From Hymenobacter yonginensis (GTDB lineage Bacteria > Bacteroidota > Bacteroidia > Cytophagales > Hymenobacteraceae), in NCBI RefSeq assembly GCF_027625995.1, contig NZ_CP115396.1, forward strand, positions 186,001 to 250,000: DNA of 64,000 nt. The letters run 5' to 3'. The notes beneath the pieces are model-generated. The model was given only the letters and a program-made list of their open reading frames with translations. It was not told where the DNA came from and did not search any database. Positions 35,832 through 44,941 of this stretch are shown here, in pieces. Numbering within the stretch: the first letter of the stretch is position 1; each line of letters begins with the position of its first letter. The translations under genes were made by a program, and so were the position numbers.

Positions 35832-38800
35832 TTAGGCTGGTTGTGGGGCGGCGGAATGGTCGTCTTCGCCGGGGCCGGCTTCTTGGGGGCCGCCGTGCTC
35901 TTCGTCGGGTTTGTAGTTGGCTTCCAGCTCGGCCAGCTTCTCCTTGCCGTAGGCGAAGCGGGTGATGAGCACGTAGAGCACCGGCACGATGAAGATGGCC
36001 AGCAGGGTGGCCGAAATCATGCCGCCGAGCACCGTCCAGCCAATGGTCTGGCGGCTCTGGGCACCGGCACCGGAGGCGAATACCAGCGGTAGCACACCCA
36101 GGATGAAGGCCAGCGAGGTCATGATGATGGGGCGCAGGCGCAGGCGCACGGCTTCCAGGGTGGCATCGACCAGCGGCATGCCCTTATCCACCCGTTCCTT
36201 GGCAAACTCGATGATCAGAATGGCGTTCTTGGCCGACAAGCCGATCAGCGTAATCAAGCCAATCTGGGCATACACGTTGTTGGTGAGCTTGGGCAGGAAA
36301 ATCAGCGCCAAGATAGCCCCGAACGCGCCCAGCGGCACGGCCAGCAGCACCGAAAACGGTACCGACCAGCTTTCGTACAGCGCCGCCAGGAACAGGAACA
36401 CGAACGTGAGCGACAGGGCGAAGATGTACACCGTCTGTCCGCCGGCCAATTGCTCCTCGCGGGTCAGGCCCGAAAACTCGAAGCCGTAGCCGGCCGGCAA
36501 CGACTCGGCCGCCGTTTCCTGCAGGGCCTTGATGGCGTCGCCGGAGGAGTAGCCGGGAGCCGCGTTGCCGTTGATTTCGGCCGAGCGGAACAGGTTGTAG
36601 TGCGAGATAAGCGGGGCCGACTCGTTGCGCTTGTAGCTGGTGAGCGTGCTCAGGGGCACCATGCCGCCGCTGCTGTTGCGCACGTAGTACTGGCCCAGGT
36701 TGCTGATGTCGCCGCGGTACATGCTGTCGGCCTGGGTTACCACGCGGAAGTTGCGGCCGTACACCGTGAAGTCGTTCACGTAGGCTGAGCCCAGGTAGGT
36801 GCGCAGCGCGGTGCCGATATCGGAGATAGACACGCCCAGCTTCTTGGCTTTCTCGCGGTCAATGGTCAGCTCGTAGCCGGGCGTATTGGCAGTGAAGAAC
36901 GAGAAGGCCCCTGTGATTTCGGGCCGCTTGCGCAGGGCGCCGAGGAAGTTCTGCAGCTGCGCGTCGAAGTTCTTGATGTCGCCGCCCGCCTCGCGCTCCT
37001 GAAGCACGAACGAGAAGCCGCCGGTGTTGCCCAGGCCCGGAATAGCCGGCGGCGAAATCACTACTACGTTGGCTTCCTTAAAGCGGCTCATGCGCTTCTG
37101 GATGGTGGCAATCAGGCCCTGCAACTGCAGCTCCTTGTCCTCACGCTCTTCCCAGGGCTGCAGCTGGCAGAATACGGTGCCGCTGTTCGATTTTGAGGAG
37201 AAGTTGACGGCGTTCAGGCCGCCCAGGCCGGCGTAGTGCCGGATGCCTTTTACCTCGCTCAGCTCCTTCATAATGCCCTTGAGCGTGCTCACAGTGCGCT
37301 CGGTAGAGGCGGCTTCGGGCAGGTTGAAGGTGATGATGATGCGGCCCTCGTCCTCGGTGGGGATGAAGCCGCCGGGCTTCTTGGCAAACAGCAACCCGGT
37401 GCCGGCAATGATGCAGACCAGAATCACGACTACGAAGCGGCTGTGCTTGATGCCGCGCTGCACGCCCCGGCCGTACTTGCTGGTCACCTTATCGAACCAG
37501 GTATTGAACTTGTAGAAGAGCTTGTCGAGGCCTTTCGAGTTTTCGTCGCGCTTGTGGGGCTTGAGCAGCAGCACGCACAACGCCGGCGTGAGCGACAGGG
37601 CCACAAAAGCCGAGATAATCACGGAAATGGCAATGGTGATGGCAAACTGCTGGTACAACCGCCCCGTGATGCCCGGAATGAAACCTACCGGCACAAATAC
37701 CGCCGCCAGAATCAGGGCAATGGCAATAACCGGGGCCGAAATTTCGCGCATGGCGGCCAGCGTGGCATCCAGGGGGCTCATGCCCCGCTCGTTCATGTTG
37801 TGCTCCACGGCTTCCACTACCACAATGGCGTCATCCACCACAATCCCGATGGCCAGCACGAAGCCGAACATGGTGAGCGTGTTGATGGTGAAACCCAGCG
37901 GGATAAACATGATGAACGTGCCGATGATGGACACCGGAATGGCCAGCACCGGAATGAGCGTGGAGCGCCAGCTCTGCAGGAACAGGAACACTACGATGAT
38001 TACCAGCACCAGGGCTTCCACCAGCGTGTGCAGCACTTCCTCGATGGACACTTTCACGACCGAGGCGGCTTCAAACGGCACCACGTAGTCGAGGTCGGCG
38101 GGGAACTGCTTTTTGAGCTGGTCCATGGTCGCCACCACGTTTTCGTAGGTTTCGAGGGCGTTGGCGCCGGGGGCCTGATACACGAGCAGGTAGGCCGAGC
38201 GTTTGCCGTCCACGAAGGAGTTGTTGGCATAGTTGAACTTGCCCAGCTCCAGTCGCGCCACGTCCTTGAGGTATACCACCGAGCCATCGTCGGGGCGGGT
38301 TTTCACGATGACGTTGCCGAACTCCTCGGTGTTGGTCAGGCGGCCCTTCACGAACACGATGTACTCAAACGTCTGGCCCGTCTGGGCCGGGGGCGCGCCG
38401 ATGGAGCCGGCCGCAATCTGGGCGTTCTGCTCCTGAATGGCGGCCGTGACTTCCTGGGCCGTTACGCCGAGCTGGCTGAGCTTATCGGGCTTGAGCCACA
38501 CGCGCATCGAGAAGTCGTCGGCGCGGCTCACGATGTCGCCCACGCCTTTGGTGCGCAGCAGCGCGTCCTTCACGAACACGTTGGCGTAGTTGTCGAGGAA
38601 GGTGGTGCTGTGGGTGCCTTTGGGGGCGTACATGGCCACCAGCATCAGAATGCTGGGGTTCCGCTTGCGCACCACCAAGCCCAGACGCTGCACTTCCTGC
38701 GGCAGGGTGGGCTGGGCAATACCCACCCGGTTCTGCACATCAAGAGCGGCAATGTTGATGTCGGTGCCGACTTCAAAGTTCACCGTCATGCTCATCTGCC

Positions 38801-39059
38801 CATTGCTGGTGCTGTTGCTTTGCAGGTAGGTCATGCCGGGGGTGCCGTTCACCTGCACTTCCACGGGCGTGGCCACGGTCTGCTCTACGGTCTGGGCATC
38901 GGCGCCGGTGTAGGTTCCGCTCACGGATACGGTGGGCGGCGTAATCTCCGGATACTGCCCCACGGGCAGGTTCAGGATGGCCAGCACGCCCACCAGCACA
39001 ATCACCAGGGAGGTGACAATGGCCGTCACGGGACGCCGGATAAAGGTTTCTGCAATCAT
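35832..39059 (-). CDS. RND efflux transporter permease (AcrB/HAE1 type)
   Basis: 1075 residues, full-length RND. Start MIAETFIRRPVTAIVTSLVIVLVGVLAILNLPVGQYPEITPP is classic; the TM4 proton-relay region is GIVVDDAIVVVEAVEHNMNERG, with the repeated second half. Pumps drugs or toxins out across the inner membrane into an AcrA/TolC conduit. It is the last gene of a tolC-adaptor-permease operon (minus strand). The C-terminal tail is acidic (GPGEDDHSAAPQPA). No regulator is adjacent. Confidence 0.95.
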   Translation of the reverse strand: MIAETFIRRPVTAIVTSLVIVLVGVLAILNLPVGQYPEITPPTVSVSGTYTGADAQTVEQTVATPVEVQVNGTPGMTYLQSNSTSNGQMSMTVNFEVGTDINIAALDVQNRVGIAQPTLPQEVQRLGLVVRKRNPSILMLVAMYAPKGTHSTTFLDNYANVFVKDALLRTKGVGDIVSRADDFSMRVWLKPDKLSQLGVTAQEVTAAIQEQNAQIAAGSIGAPPAQTGQTFEYIVFVKGRLTNTEEFGNVIVKTRPDDGSVVYLKDVARLELGKFNYANNSFVDGKRSAYLLVYQAPGANALETYENVVATMDQLKKQFPADLDYVVPFEAASVVKVSIEEVLHTLVEALVLVIIVVFLFLQSWRSTLIPVLAIPVSIIGTFIMFIPLGFTINTLTMFGFVLAIGIVVDDAIVVVEAVEHNMNERGMSPLDATLAAMREISAPVIAIALILAAVFVPVGFIPGITGRLYQQFAITIAISVIISAFVALSLTPALCVLLLKPHKRDENSKGLDKLFYKFNTWFDKVTSKYGRGVQRGIKHSRFVVVILVCIIAGTGLLFAKKPGGFIPTEDEGRIIITFNLPEAASTERTVSTLKGIMKELSEVKGIRHYAGLGGLNAVNFSSKSNSGTVFCQLQPWEEREDKELQLQGLIATIQKRMSRFKEANVVVISPPAIPGLGNTGGFSFVLQEREAGGDIKNFDAQLQNFLGALRKRPEITGAFSFFTANTPGYELTIDREKAKKLGVSISDIGTALRTYLGSAYVNDFTVYGRNFRVVTQADSMYRGDISNLGQYYVRNSSGGMVPLSTLTSYKRNESAPLISHYNLFRSAEINGNAAPGYSSGDAIKALQETAAESLPAGYGFEFSGLTREEQLAGGQTVYIFALSLTFVFLFLAALYESWSVPFSVLLAVPLGAFGAILALIFLPKLTNNVYAQIGLITLIGLSAKNAILIIEFAKERVDKGMPLVDATLEAVRLRLRPIIMTSLAFILGVLPLVFASGAGAQSRQTIGWTVLGGMISATLLAIFIVPVLYVLITRFAYGKEKLAELEANYKPDEEHGGPQEAGPGEDDHSAAPQPA

Positions 39060-39106
39060 AGCGGTGAATCTTGGGGCGAGTGCGCCGAATGGACGAGAGC
39101 TAGAAA

Positions 39107-39246
39107 CTAGCTCCCCTCCTTGGAAAGGAGGGGCTGGGGGTGGTTGACACCGCCAGAACGAAGGATAGAACTAAAAGCTAGTTTTTAAAGGCCGTTCAAC
39201 GATTGTCAACCACCCCCAGTCCCTCCTTTCCAAGGAGGGGAGCTAG
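39107..39246. repeat. Palindromic element J inside the efflux operon
   Basis: 42-bp near-perfect arms (CTAGCTCCCCTCCTTGGAAA... and complement ending GGGGAGCTAG) between the adaptor and permease genes. Right inner part has GGCCGTTCAACGATTGTC, shared with the RAYT-linked elements. May modulate transcript continuity to the permease. Confidence 0.8.
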
Positions 39247-39260
39247 CTTTTAGCGTGTGC

Positions 39261-40415
39261 TTACTTGGCGGCTGCGGCAGGGGCGCTGGCGCCGGCTGTG
39301 GATGGCGCACCGGTGGTAATCTGGCCGCCGTCGCGGAGGCGGTTGAGGCCTTCGGTGACTACTTTGTCGCCGTCCTTGATGCCGTTCATTATCACGATTT
39401 GGTCGCGGAGGCGGGGGCCGAGCTGCACTTTGCGCTGCACGGCCTTGCTGCTGTCGCCGGCGATGAACACGAAGTTCTCGCCCATCTGCTCCACTACGGC
39501 CTTAAACGGCACCACCAACCGGCGGCCCGACTGCCGGTTGAGCACATTGAGCACGGTGCTCATGCCGTCCTTCAACTCCCGCTTGGGGTTGGCAAACTGC
39601 ACCCGGATCTGCACGGTGGCCGTCTGCTGGTTTACGCCCCGGTCGATGGCGAGCATCTTGCCGGGCTGGGCGTAGCGCGTGCCGTCGGGCAGCACGAGGC
39701 GGAACGTTGAATCCTGGCGGCCGCCGCCCTGGCGCTGCAAATCGGCAAAGCGGCTCAGGTCGGTGTCCGGAATCACGAAGTCCACGCCCATCGGGTCCTC
39801 GGCGCTGATGGTGTTGAGCAGCGTGGTGCCGGGGCTCACCTGCGCCCCCAGCCGCACCTGCGAAATGCCGATGCGGCCCGTAAACGGCGCGTTAATCACG
39901 GAGTAGTCGAGGTCGGTGCGGGCCAGGGCCACGTTGGCCTGGGCCTCGGCCACTTGGGCCTGGGCGGTGGAGTAGCTGGTGGCGGCGTTGTCCACAATCT
40001 GCTTGGCAATGGCGTCCTGCTGGGCCAGCCGCTGATAACGGTTTAGGTTCACCTGGGCGTTCTGCACCACGGCCTGGGCGCTGCGCAGGCCGGCCAGGGC
40101 CTGTTGGTAGGCGGCCTGGTACTTGCGGCGGTCAATCTCATAGAGCGGCTTGCCCTTCTGCACCAGGTCGCCATCCTTGAAGTAAATCTGGGTGATGAAG
40201 CCGGCCACCTGGCTGCGCAGCTCCACGTTGTTGAGGGCTACCACGGTGGCGGGGTACTCATCGTAGTATACGGCGTCGGTGGTGCGGGCGGCCACTAGCG
40301 TCACGGGCGTAGCCGGCGGCGGCCCGGCAGCTTTTTCGTCTTCTTTCTTGCCGCAGCTGGCCAACGCCAATATGCTGGCAGCAAAGGCGAGGGGGCGGAG
40401 GAGGGTATGGTTCAT
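39261..40415 (-). CDS. RND efflux periplasmic adaptor (AcrA/HlyD type) lipoprotein
   Basis: 384 residues. Lipobox LASC (Cys21) after MNHTLLRPLAFAASILA. Hairpin region with YQAAYQQALAGLRSAQAVVQNAQVNLNRYQRLAQQDAIAKQIVDNAATSYSTAQAQVAEAQANVALARTDLDYSVINAPFTGRIG, typical of MFPs. C-terminal beta-barrel with VVPFKAVVEQMGENFVFI. Middle gene of the operon between tolC-like and permease genes, each junction carrying a palindrome. Confidence 0.93.
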   Translation of the reverse strand: MNHTLLRPLAFAASILALASCGKKEDEKAAGPPPATPVTLVAARTTDAVYYDEYPATVVALNNVELRSQVAGFITQIYFKDGDLVQKGKPLYEIDRRKYQAAYQQALAGLRSAQAVVQNAQVNLNRYQRLAQQDAIAKQIVDNAATSYSTAQAQVAEAQANVALARTDLDYSVINAPFTGRIGISQVRLGAQVSPGTTLLNTISAEDPMGVDFVIPDTDLSRFADLQRQGGGRQDSTFRLVLPDGTRYAQPGKMLAIDRGVNQQTATVQIRVQFANPKRELKDGMSTVLNVLNRQSGRRLVVPFKAVVEQMGENFVFIAGDSSKAVQRKVQLGPRLRDQIVIMNGIKDGDKVVTEGLNRLRDGGQITTGAPSTAGASAPAAAAK

Positions 40416-40511
40416 ATCGGAAAGCAGGAGCGGCAGAAGGAGGGTGATTGAGGCGGCGGGTGCGCGGGTGCCCAGGGTTGAAACCCTGGGCTACGGAGTG
40501 CGGTGTTACAC

Positions 40512-40619
40512 GATGTAGAGACGCAATATTTTGCGTCTCGTCGTTGCTGATGTTGTTACGTCAATCGTCTGGCAGTGCCGTTCGACGACGAGACGCAAAA
40601 TGTTGCGTCTCTACATCGT
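40512..40619. repeat. REPIN-like element B (GTAG-flanked GAGACGCAA palindromes)
   Basis: Left REP GTAGAGACGCAATATT-TTGCGTCTCGTCG; core TTGCTGATGTTGTTA (GCTGATGTTGTT at 40546-40557) and TGCCGTTCGACGACGAG; right REP ends GCGTCTCTACATC. GTAG tetranucleotides sit outside both palindromes. Located between the tolC-like and adaptor genes, 3 bp from the tolC-like stop. Confidence 0.88.
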
Positions 40620-40621
40620 TC

Positions 40622-41980
40622 TCAATACTCCGTCGGCAGCTCGCCGAGGGCGCGGAGCAGGTCTACTTTGCTGCTCAGGAGCTGGAACAGGGCGGTGTAG
40701 TAGTTGAGCTGGGAGGTACGGAGGGTAGTCTGGGCCACAATCAGGTCGATGTAGGCGCGGATGCCCTCTCGGTATTGCAGGTTGATGACCTCGTACACTT
40801 CCTTGGAGGCTTCCAGGTTGCGCTTGCCCAGCATGTACTGCGTGTAGTAGCCCTTGTAGTTGGCCAGCGCGGTGGCGTACTCGGTGTTGATCTGGTTTCG
40901 GGTGTTGCTCACGTCCTCGTCGAGGCGGGTGTTTTCGAGGCGGGCGCGGCGCAGATTCTGGGTGCGCCGGAAGCCGGTAAACAGCGGCAAACCGAGCTGC
41001 AAGCCGGCGTAGGAGTTCGGGAAGCGGGTGCGGTACAGGTCGCTGGCCGAGTTGTTCTGGAACACCGAGTTGTAGTTGCCAAACGCCGACAACGACGGCA
41101 GGAAGCCCAGCCGGTAGTAATCCACCGTAATGTCCTGCAACGACTTCTGGGTCTGGAGCTGCTGGATTTCGATGCGGTTGTTGATGTTCAGGGCCACGGC
41201 CGTGTCCATGGTGGCGGCCAGCTCCAGCTTCAGGGTATCGTACTGCAGGGCCAGGGGGCGCTCGGGCGGCAGGCCCATCAGCTGCTTGAGGTAGGCCAGG
41301 CGCGCCTTAATGGCTTCTTGGGCCTGCTTGCGGCCGGTGAGGGAGTTGTTGAGCGAAATTTCGGCCTGCAGGTACTCGGTTTTGTCGGCAATGCCGGTTT
41401 CGTAGCGGGCGCGGGCGTCGCGGTAGTTGCGCTGCAAGCGGGCAATATCCTGGCTGAACACCTCCAGCTGGCGCTGGGCCAGCAGCACGTCGTAGAAGCC
41501 CTTACTCACGTCCGAGACGGTGGCAATCTTCACGTTTACCGTGTTTTGGGTGGCGGCCTGGTTGTTGAACCGCTTGCTGCGGGCGGCCAGGTACACGTCG
41601 TTGTTGTAAATCACCTGGGTGCCGCTCAGGCCCACCGTCGTCACGTTGCGCACGCCAATCTGGCGGGGCGTGAGCGTGCCGGTGGTGGGGTCGGGGAAGA
41701 TGGTGAACGGCAGCTGGAAATAGTGCTGGGCCGTGCCCTGCACGCCCACTTGCGGCAACCAGCCGGCCAGCGCCACCTGGTTATTGGCCTGGGCAATTTC
41801 CTGGTCGATGCGCGCCTGACGCACCACAGGCTGATTAGCCAGGGCCACATTCAGACACTGATCGAGAGTGAAAACCTGGTTGGTAGGCTGGGAAGGAGGG
41901 GCCGACTGGGCCAGCGCCACGCTGGGCGCAAGCCATAGAAAGCCAAGCAGAAGCCTGAGCGCCTGGTGTAGGTGTGTCAT
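40622..41980 (-). CDS. TolC family outer-membrane efflux protein
   Basis: 452 residues from the ATG at 41980 (signal ending VALAQS); the frame continues upstream without signal-peptide character. The two OEP repeats: LDQCLNVALANQPVVRQARIDQEIAQANNQVALAGWLPQVGV and LEASKEVYEVINLQYREGIRAYIDLIVAQTTLRTSQLNYY. First gene of the efflux operon (tolC-like, adaptor, permease). Leader 41981-42266 contains no obvious regulator gene. Confidence 0.93.
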   Translation of the reverse strand: MTHLHQALRLLLGFLWLAPSVALAQSAPPSQPTNQVFTLDQCLNVALANQPVVRQARIDQEIAQANNQVALAGWLPQVGVQGTAQHYFQLPFTIFPDPTTGTLTPRQIGVRNVTTVGLSGTQVIYNNDVYLAARSKRFNNQAATQNTVNVKIATVSDVSKGFYDVLLAQRQLEVFSQDIARLQRNYRDARARYETGIADKTEYLQAEISLNNSLTGRKQAQEAIKARLAYLKQLMGLPPERPLALQYDTLKLELAATMDTAVALNINNRIEIQQLQTQKSLQDITVDYYRLGFLPSLSAFGNYNSVFQNNSASDLYRTRFPNSYAGLQLGLPLFTGFRRTQNLRRARLENTRLDEDVSNTRNQINTEYATALANYKGYYTQYMLGKRNLEASKEVYEVINLQYREGIRAYIDLIVAQTTLRTSQLNYYTALFQLLSSKVDLLRALGELPTEY

Positions 41981-42266
41981 ACGGAAGGAAAAGCAGTTAC
42001 TCCGATACGTAACTGAGCGGTTCAGGGCTGGGTGACCCAATAGAAGCGGTAGGGCGAATGTCCCGAGGGACACCGGCAGCCGGGGGGAGGCTGCACGAAG
42101 AGCGGAGGCAGAAACCAGTTTAGACGGACGCAAAAACAGCGGTCCGGGTTACGGTTGGTGCAGGGCGGAAGCAGGTTAAACTAGCCGCGCGCCGGAAGGT
42201 TTTCGGGCGGCGTTAAAAAGCTGCCAGCCGCATGGTTCAGCTTATGGGCTTTATGGACGTGCGCGC

Positions 42267-42393
42267 AGTAGCGCGAACTTTGTAGTTCGCGTCTCGGCAC
42301 GATCAGGGCGGTGCGGGGCAATATCACGCGGCGCGCGGAAACACACGTAAGGCAACGGCGCGGAGACGCGAACTACAAAGTTCGCGCTACTAC
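42267..42393. repeat. Palindromic element G (stem GTAGCGCGAACTTTGTAGTTCGCG)
   Basis: Ends AGTAGCGCGAACTTTGTAGT... and complement ...GTTCGCGCTACTAC; the right end coincides with the TAG stop of pbpC (42390-42392). Interior lacks the GCTGATG/CGTTCAACG core. The GTAG next to each palindrome foot resembles the RAYT elements, so it could be a separate REP family. Also the tolC-like gene's upstream region. Confidence 0.75.
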
Positions 42394-44801
42394 TCTAGCT
42401 CCGTCACCGTCACCAGCACGTCGGTATTGCGGCCGTGGTCGTCGGCGCAGGAGATTTTGAGGGGGCCGGGCCGGGGTCGGAAAAACACCCGCTCGGTGGC
42501 CCGGGCCGTGCGCAAAAACTGGTCGTTCACGTACCAGTGCACCTGGCGCACTTCGTTGTCGGTGGTGCAGCTGAGCAGGAGCTGTTGCTGCTCGCGCCGG
42601 TTGAGCACGTACTCAGTGTTGGCGGTGGGTGAGGTAATGCTGGGGGCCAGTTCCGGACCGCCGCGCACCAGCTGGCACTGCGGGTTATGGGGCGGCAGCC
42701 GGCGGTACGGAATGCCCTGGGCTTCCTTATAGGCTGCCACCTCGGGCAGCAGGTTGGGGTACAGCTCGCGCCGGTAGCCGGCCGCCGGAGCGCAGGCCCG
42801 GCAGTAGGCAAACCCGCCATCGGCCGATACCAGCACCTCGCGCTGGTGCTGGCAGCGCTGCCCGCTGCTCACGTTGGGCAAGAAGTAGTCGATTACCTGA
42901 TGGGGGCAGTTTTCACCCGGCACCAGCCCGCTTTCGGTACACACCAGCCGGAAATCCAGCGCTGCCGGGGGCGCAAACCAGTCGTTGGGCGAGTTGTAGG
43001 CCAGGGCGTTGAAGAGGTCGAACAGCAGCGGCGTGGCCACGTCGGCCCCGGTGAGGGCGGGGCTGCCCTGGCCGCTGAAGTTGCCCACCCACACGCCGAT
43101 GGTGTATTGCCGGTTGTAGCCGATGCTCCAGGCGTCGCGGCGGCCGTAGCTGGTGCCGGTTTTCCAGGCTACTTTGGGCAGGCGCATGCTGCTGGCCGCA
43201 CCCAGCGGCAAATCGGGCCGGGTAAGCTGGCTGAGGATGTCGGTGGTGAGAAAGGCGGCGGATTCGGAGATGAGCTGGTTGCCGTTCTGTTGGAGGACCC
43301 CACCCCCCGGCCCCCTCCCCTCCGGGAGAGGGGGAGTCGAATGATTTCGTTCAACGTCTTCATCACGCTCCCCCTCTCCCGGAGGGGAGGGGGCTGGGGG
43401 GTGGGGTGCCCGGTAACGCAGCGGCGCGTAACGTCCCTCATCGGCCAGCGTCACATACAGATTTGTCAGTTCTTCCAGGCTGGCGCCACAGCCGCCCAAA
43501 ATGCTGCTCAAACCCAGCTTAGTGCGGTTGCGCGTGACGCTGTGGAAGCCGGCCTGGCGAAGCTTGTCGGTGAAGGCGGGTACGCCGAGTTGGTTGAGCA
43601 CGCGCACGGCCGGGATGTTGAGCGAGTAGGCCAGGGCGTGTTCCAGCGTTACTTCGCCGTTGCAGTGCTTGTCGAAGTTCTCGGGACGGTAGCCCTGGAA
43701 GTTGGTGGGCACATCGGGCAGCAGCAGCTTGGGCGTCACGAGGCCCTGGTCCATAGCCAGCGCGTACAGAAACGGCTTGAGCGTACTGCCCGGCGAGCGG
43801 ACGGCCACCACGCCGTCGTTCTGGCCCTGGCTGGCGAAGTCGCGGAAATCGGCCGAGCCCACGTAGGCTTCCACCTGCCGGGTGCGGTTATTCACCACCA
43901 GCACGGCCGCCTGCGTGATGCCCAGCTCGCGCAGGCGGCGCACGTAGCCCAGGGTCAGGTCTTCGGCCTTGCTTTGCTTGCTGCGCTGCAAACTGCTGCT
44001 GATAATGGCCGCGTGCGGAAACTGCCGCACCAGCCGCCGCGAGAGGTGCGGGGCCAGGGTGGGCGCGGGGTGGCGCTGCACGTCCAGGGGTTCCAGCAGG
44101 GCGTCGGCCACGTCCTGCGCCGGGAATAGCCCGGCCGCTCCGAAGCGCCGCAGCCACCGGTTCCGTTCCCGGAGCACGGCCGCGTTGTTCTTGCCCAGCA
44201 CCAGCCCCCGCGGCCGGTTCGGAATGATGGCCAAGGTCACGGTCTGGGCCAAAGAGAGGTAGTCGGGCGTTTGCTGGAAATAGAGCAGCGCGGCCGATTT
44301 CACGCCTTCCACGTTGCCGCCGTAAGGCACCAGGTTCAGGTACAGCTGCAAGATTTCGTCTTTGCTGTAGTGGGCTTCCAGCTGCACAGCCCGGGCCATT
44401 TCCAGCAGCTTGTTGGGCAACGTGCGCTCCTTGGGTTCCAGCAGCCGGGCCACCTGCATGGTGATGGTGCTGGCCCCGGTGGTGCGCCCCGTGCCAAACA
44501 GGTTGCGCCCGGCCGCCTGTACCAGGGCCACGGGGTTAACCCCAAAATGCCACCGAAACCACCGGTCCTCCTTCTCGATGATGGCCGCCCGCAGCACCGG
44601 CGTAATCTCGCGCAGCTCCGTCTTCATCCGCCACTTCTGAGTGGGGTTGAGGTAGGCGTGCAGCACCGAGCCGTCGACGGCCAGCACCAGGGGCGAGTAC
44701 TGCGGGGCCGGCGGCACCGGAAACGCCCAGTCCAGCCCCAGCAGAAGCAGTAGCAACAGGCCAAAGCCCGCCAGCAGACGGTAAAGGGGGCGGCGTTTCA
44801 T
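42390..44801 (-). CDS. pbpC: Penicillin-binding protein 1C with an in-frame palindrome insertion
   Basis: 803 residues. Glycosyltransferase domain (EKEDRWFRWHFGVNP, TGASTITMQVARLL), transpeptidase with SxxK in SPGSTLKPF and KTG in WKTGTSYG, and C-terminal BiPBP-type domain. PbpC polymerises peptidoglycan in the inner membrane and in proteobacteria is usually co-encoded with the alpha-2-macroglobulin YfhM, as here. Residues about 465-502 (43297-43407) encode HPPAPSPPGEGE... from a perfect palindrome of 111 bp, an in-frame insertion between APLRY and the conserved LISESAAFLTTDIL. Its start is 3 bp from a REPIN-like element, and its stop lies in element G. Confidence 0.92.
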   Translation of the reverse strand: MKRRPLYRLLAGFGLLLLLLLGLDWAFPVPPAPQYSPLVLAVDGSVLHAYLNPTQKWRMKTELREITPVLRAAIIEKEDRWFRWHFGVNPVALVQAAGRNLFGTGRTTGASTITMQVARLLEPKERTLPNKLLEMARAVQLEAHYSKDEILQLYLNLVPYGGNVEGVKSAALLYFQQTPDYLSLAQTVTLAIIPNRPRGLVLGKNNAAVLRERNRWLRRFGAAGLFPAQDVADALLEPLDVQRHPAPTLAPHLSRRLVRQFPHAAIISSSLQRSKQSKAEDLTLGYVRRLRELGITQAAVLVVNNRTRQVEAYVGSADFRDFASQGQNDGVVAVRSPGSTLKPFLYALAMDQGLVTPKLLLPDVPTNFQGYRPENFDKHCNGEVTLEHALAYSLNIPAVRVLNQLGVPAFTDKLRQAGFHSVTRNRTKLGLSSILGGCGASLEELTNLYVTLADEGRYAPLRYRAPHPPAPSPPGEGERDEDVERNHSTPPLPEGRGPGGGVLQQNGNQLISESAAFLTTDILSQLTRPDLPLGAASSMRLPKVAWKTGTSYGRRDAWSIGYNRQYTIGVWVGNFSGQGSPALTGADVATPLLFDLFNALAYNSPNDWFAPPAALDFRLVCTESGLVPGENCPHQVIDYFLPNVSSGQRCQHQREVLVSADGGFAYCRACAPAAGYRRELYPNLLPEVAAYKEAQGIPYRRLPPHNPQCQLVRGGPELAPSITSPTANTEYVLNRREQQQLLLSCTTDNEVRQVHWYVNDQFLRTARATERVFFRPRPGPLKISCADDHGRNTDVLVTVTELE
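43297..43407. repeat. 111-bp palindrome inserted in frame in pbpC
   Basis: 40-bp arms (43297-43336 and 43368-43407) with a single mismatch, rich in C/G (ACCCCACCCCCCGGCCCCCT...). The central 31 bp holds TTTCGTTCAACG, close to the CGTTCAACGA of the other elements. Length is exactly 37 codons, so the frame is kept. Confidence 0.85.
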
Positions 44802-44804
44802 GGG

Positions 44805-44938
44805 ATGTAGAGACGCAATATCTTGCGTCTCGTCGTTGCTGATGTTGTTATAAAGAGCAATGGGGTTATTCCCTAGCTTTAGAATCGGTTGGTTCGATGT
44901 CGTTCAATGACGAGACGCAAGATATTGCGTCTCTACAT
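44805..44938. repeat. REPIN-like element C, right flank of the RAYT gene
   Basis: GATGTAGAGACGCAATATC-TTGCGTCTCGTCG on the left, core GCTGATGTTGTT at 44838-44849 and CGTTCAATGACGAG, right end ATTGCGTCTCTACATC. Ends 3 bp before the RAYT stop, begins 4 bp from the pbpC start codon, so pbpC's ribosome-binding region lies in the element. Confidence 0.88.
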
Positions 44939-44941
44939 CCT

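Noticed and set aside
37236-39110. A 624-codon open frame on the plus strand
   Set aside because: Lies wholly opposite the RND permease; low-complexity His/Gly/Val-rich product with no domains, a usual antisense frame in GC-rich DNA.
42390-44801. Frameshifted or disrupted pbpC
   Set aside because: The 111-bp insert is in frame and both catalytic motifs and the C-terminal domain are readable.
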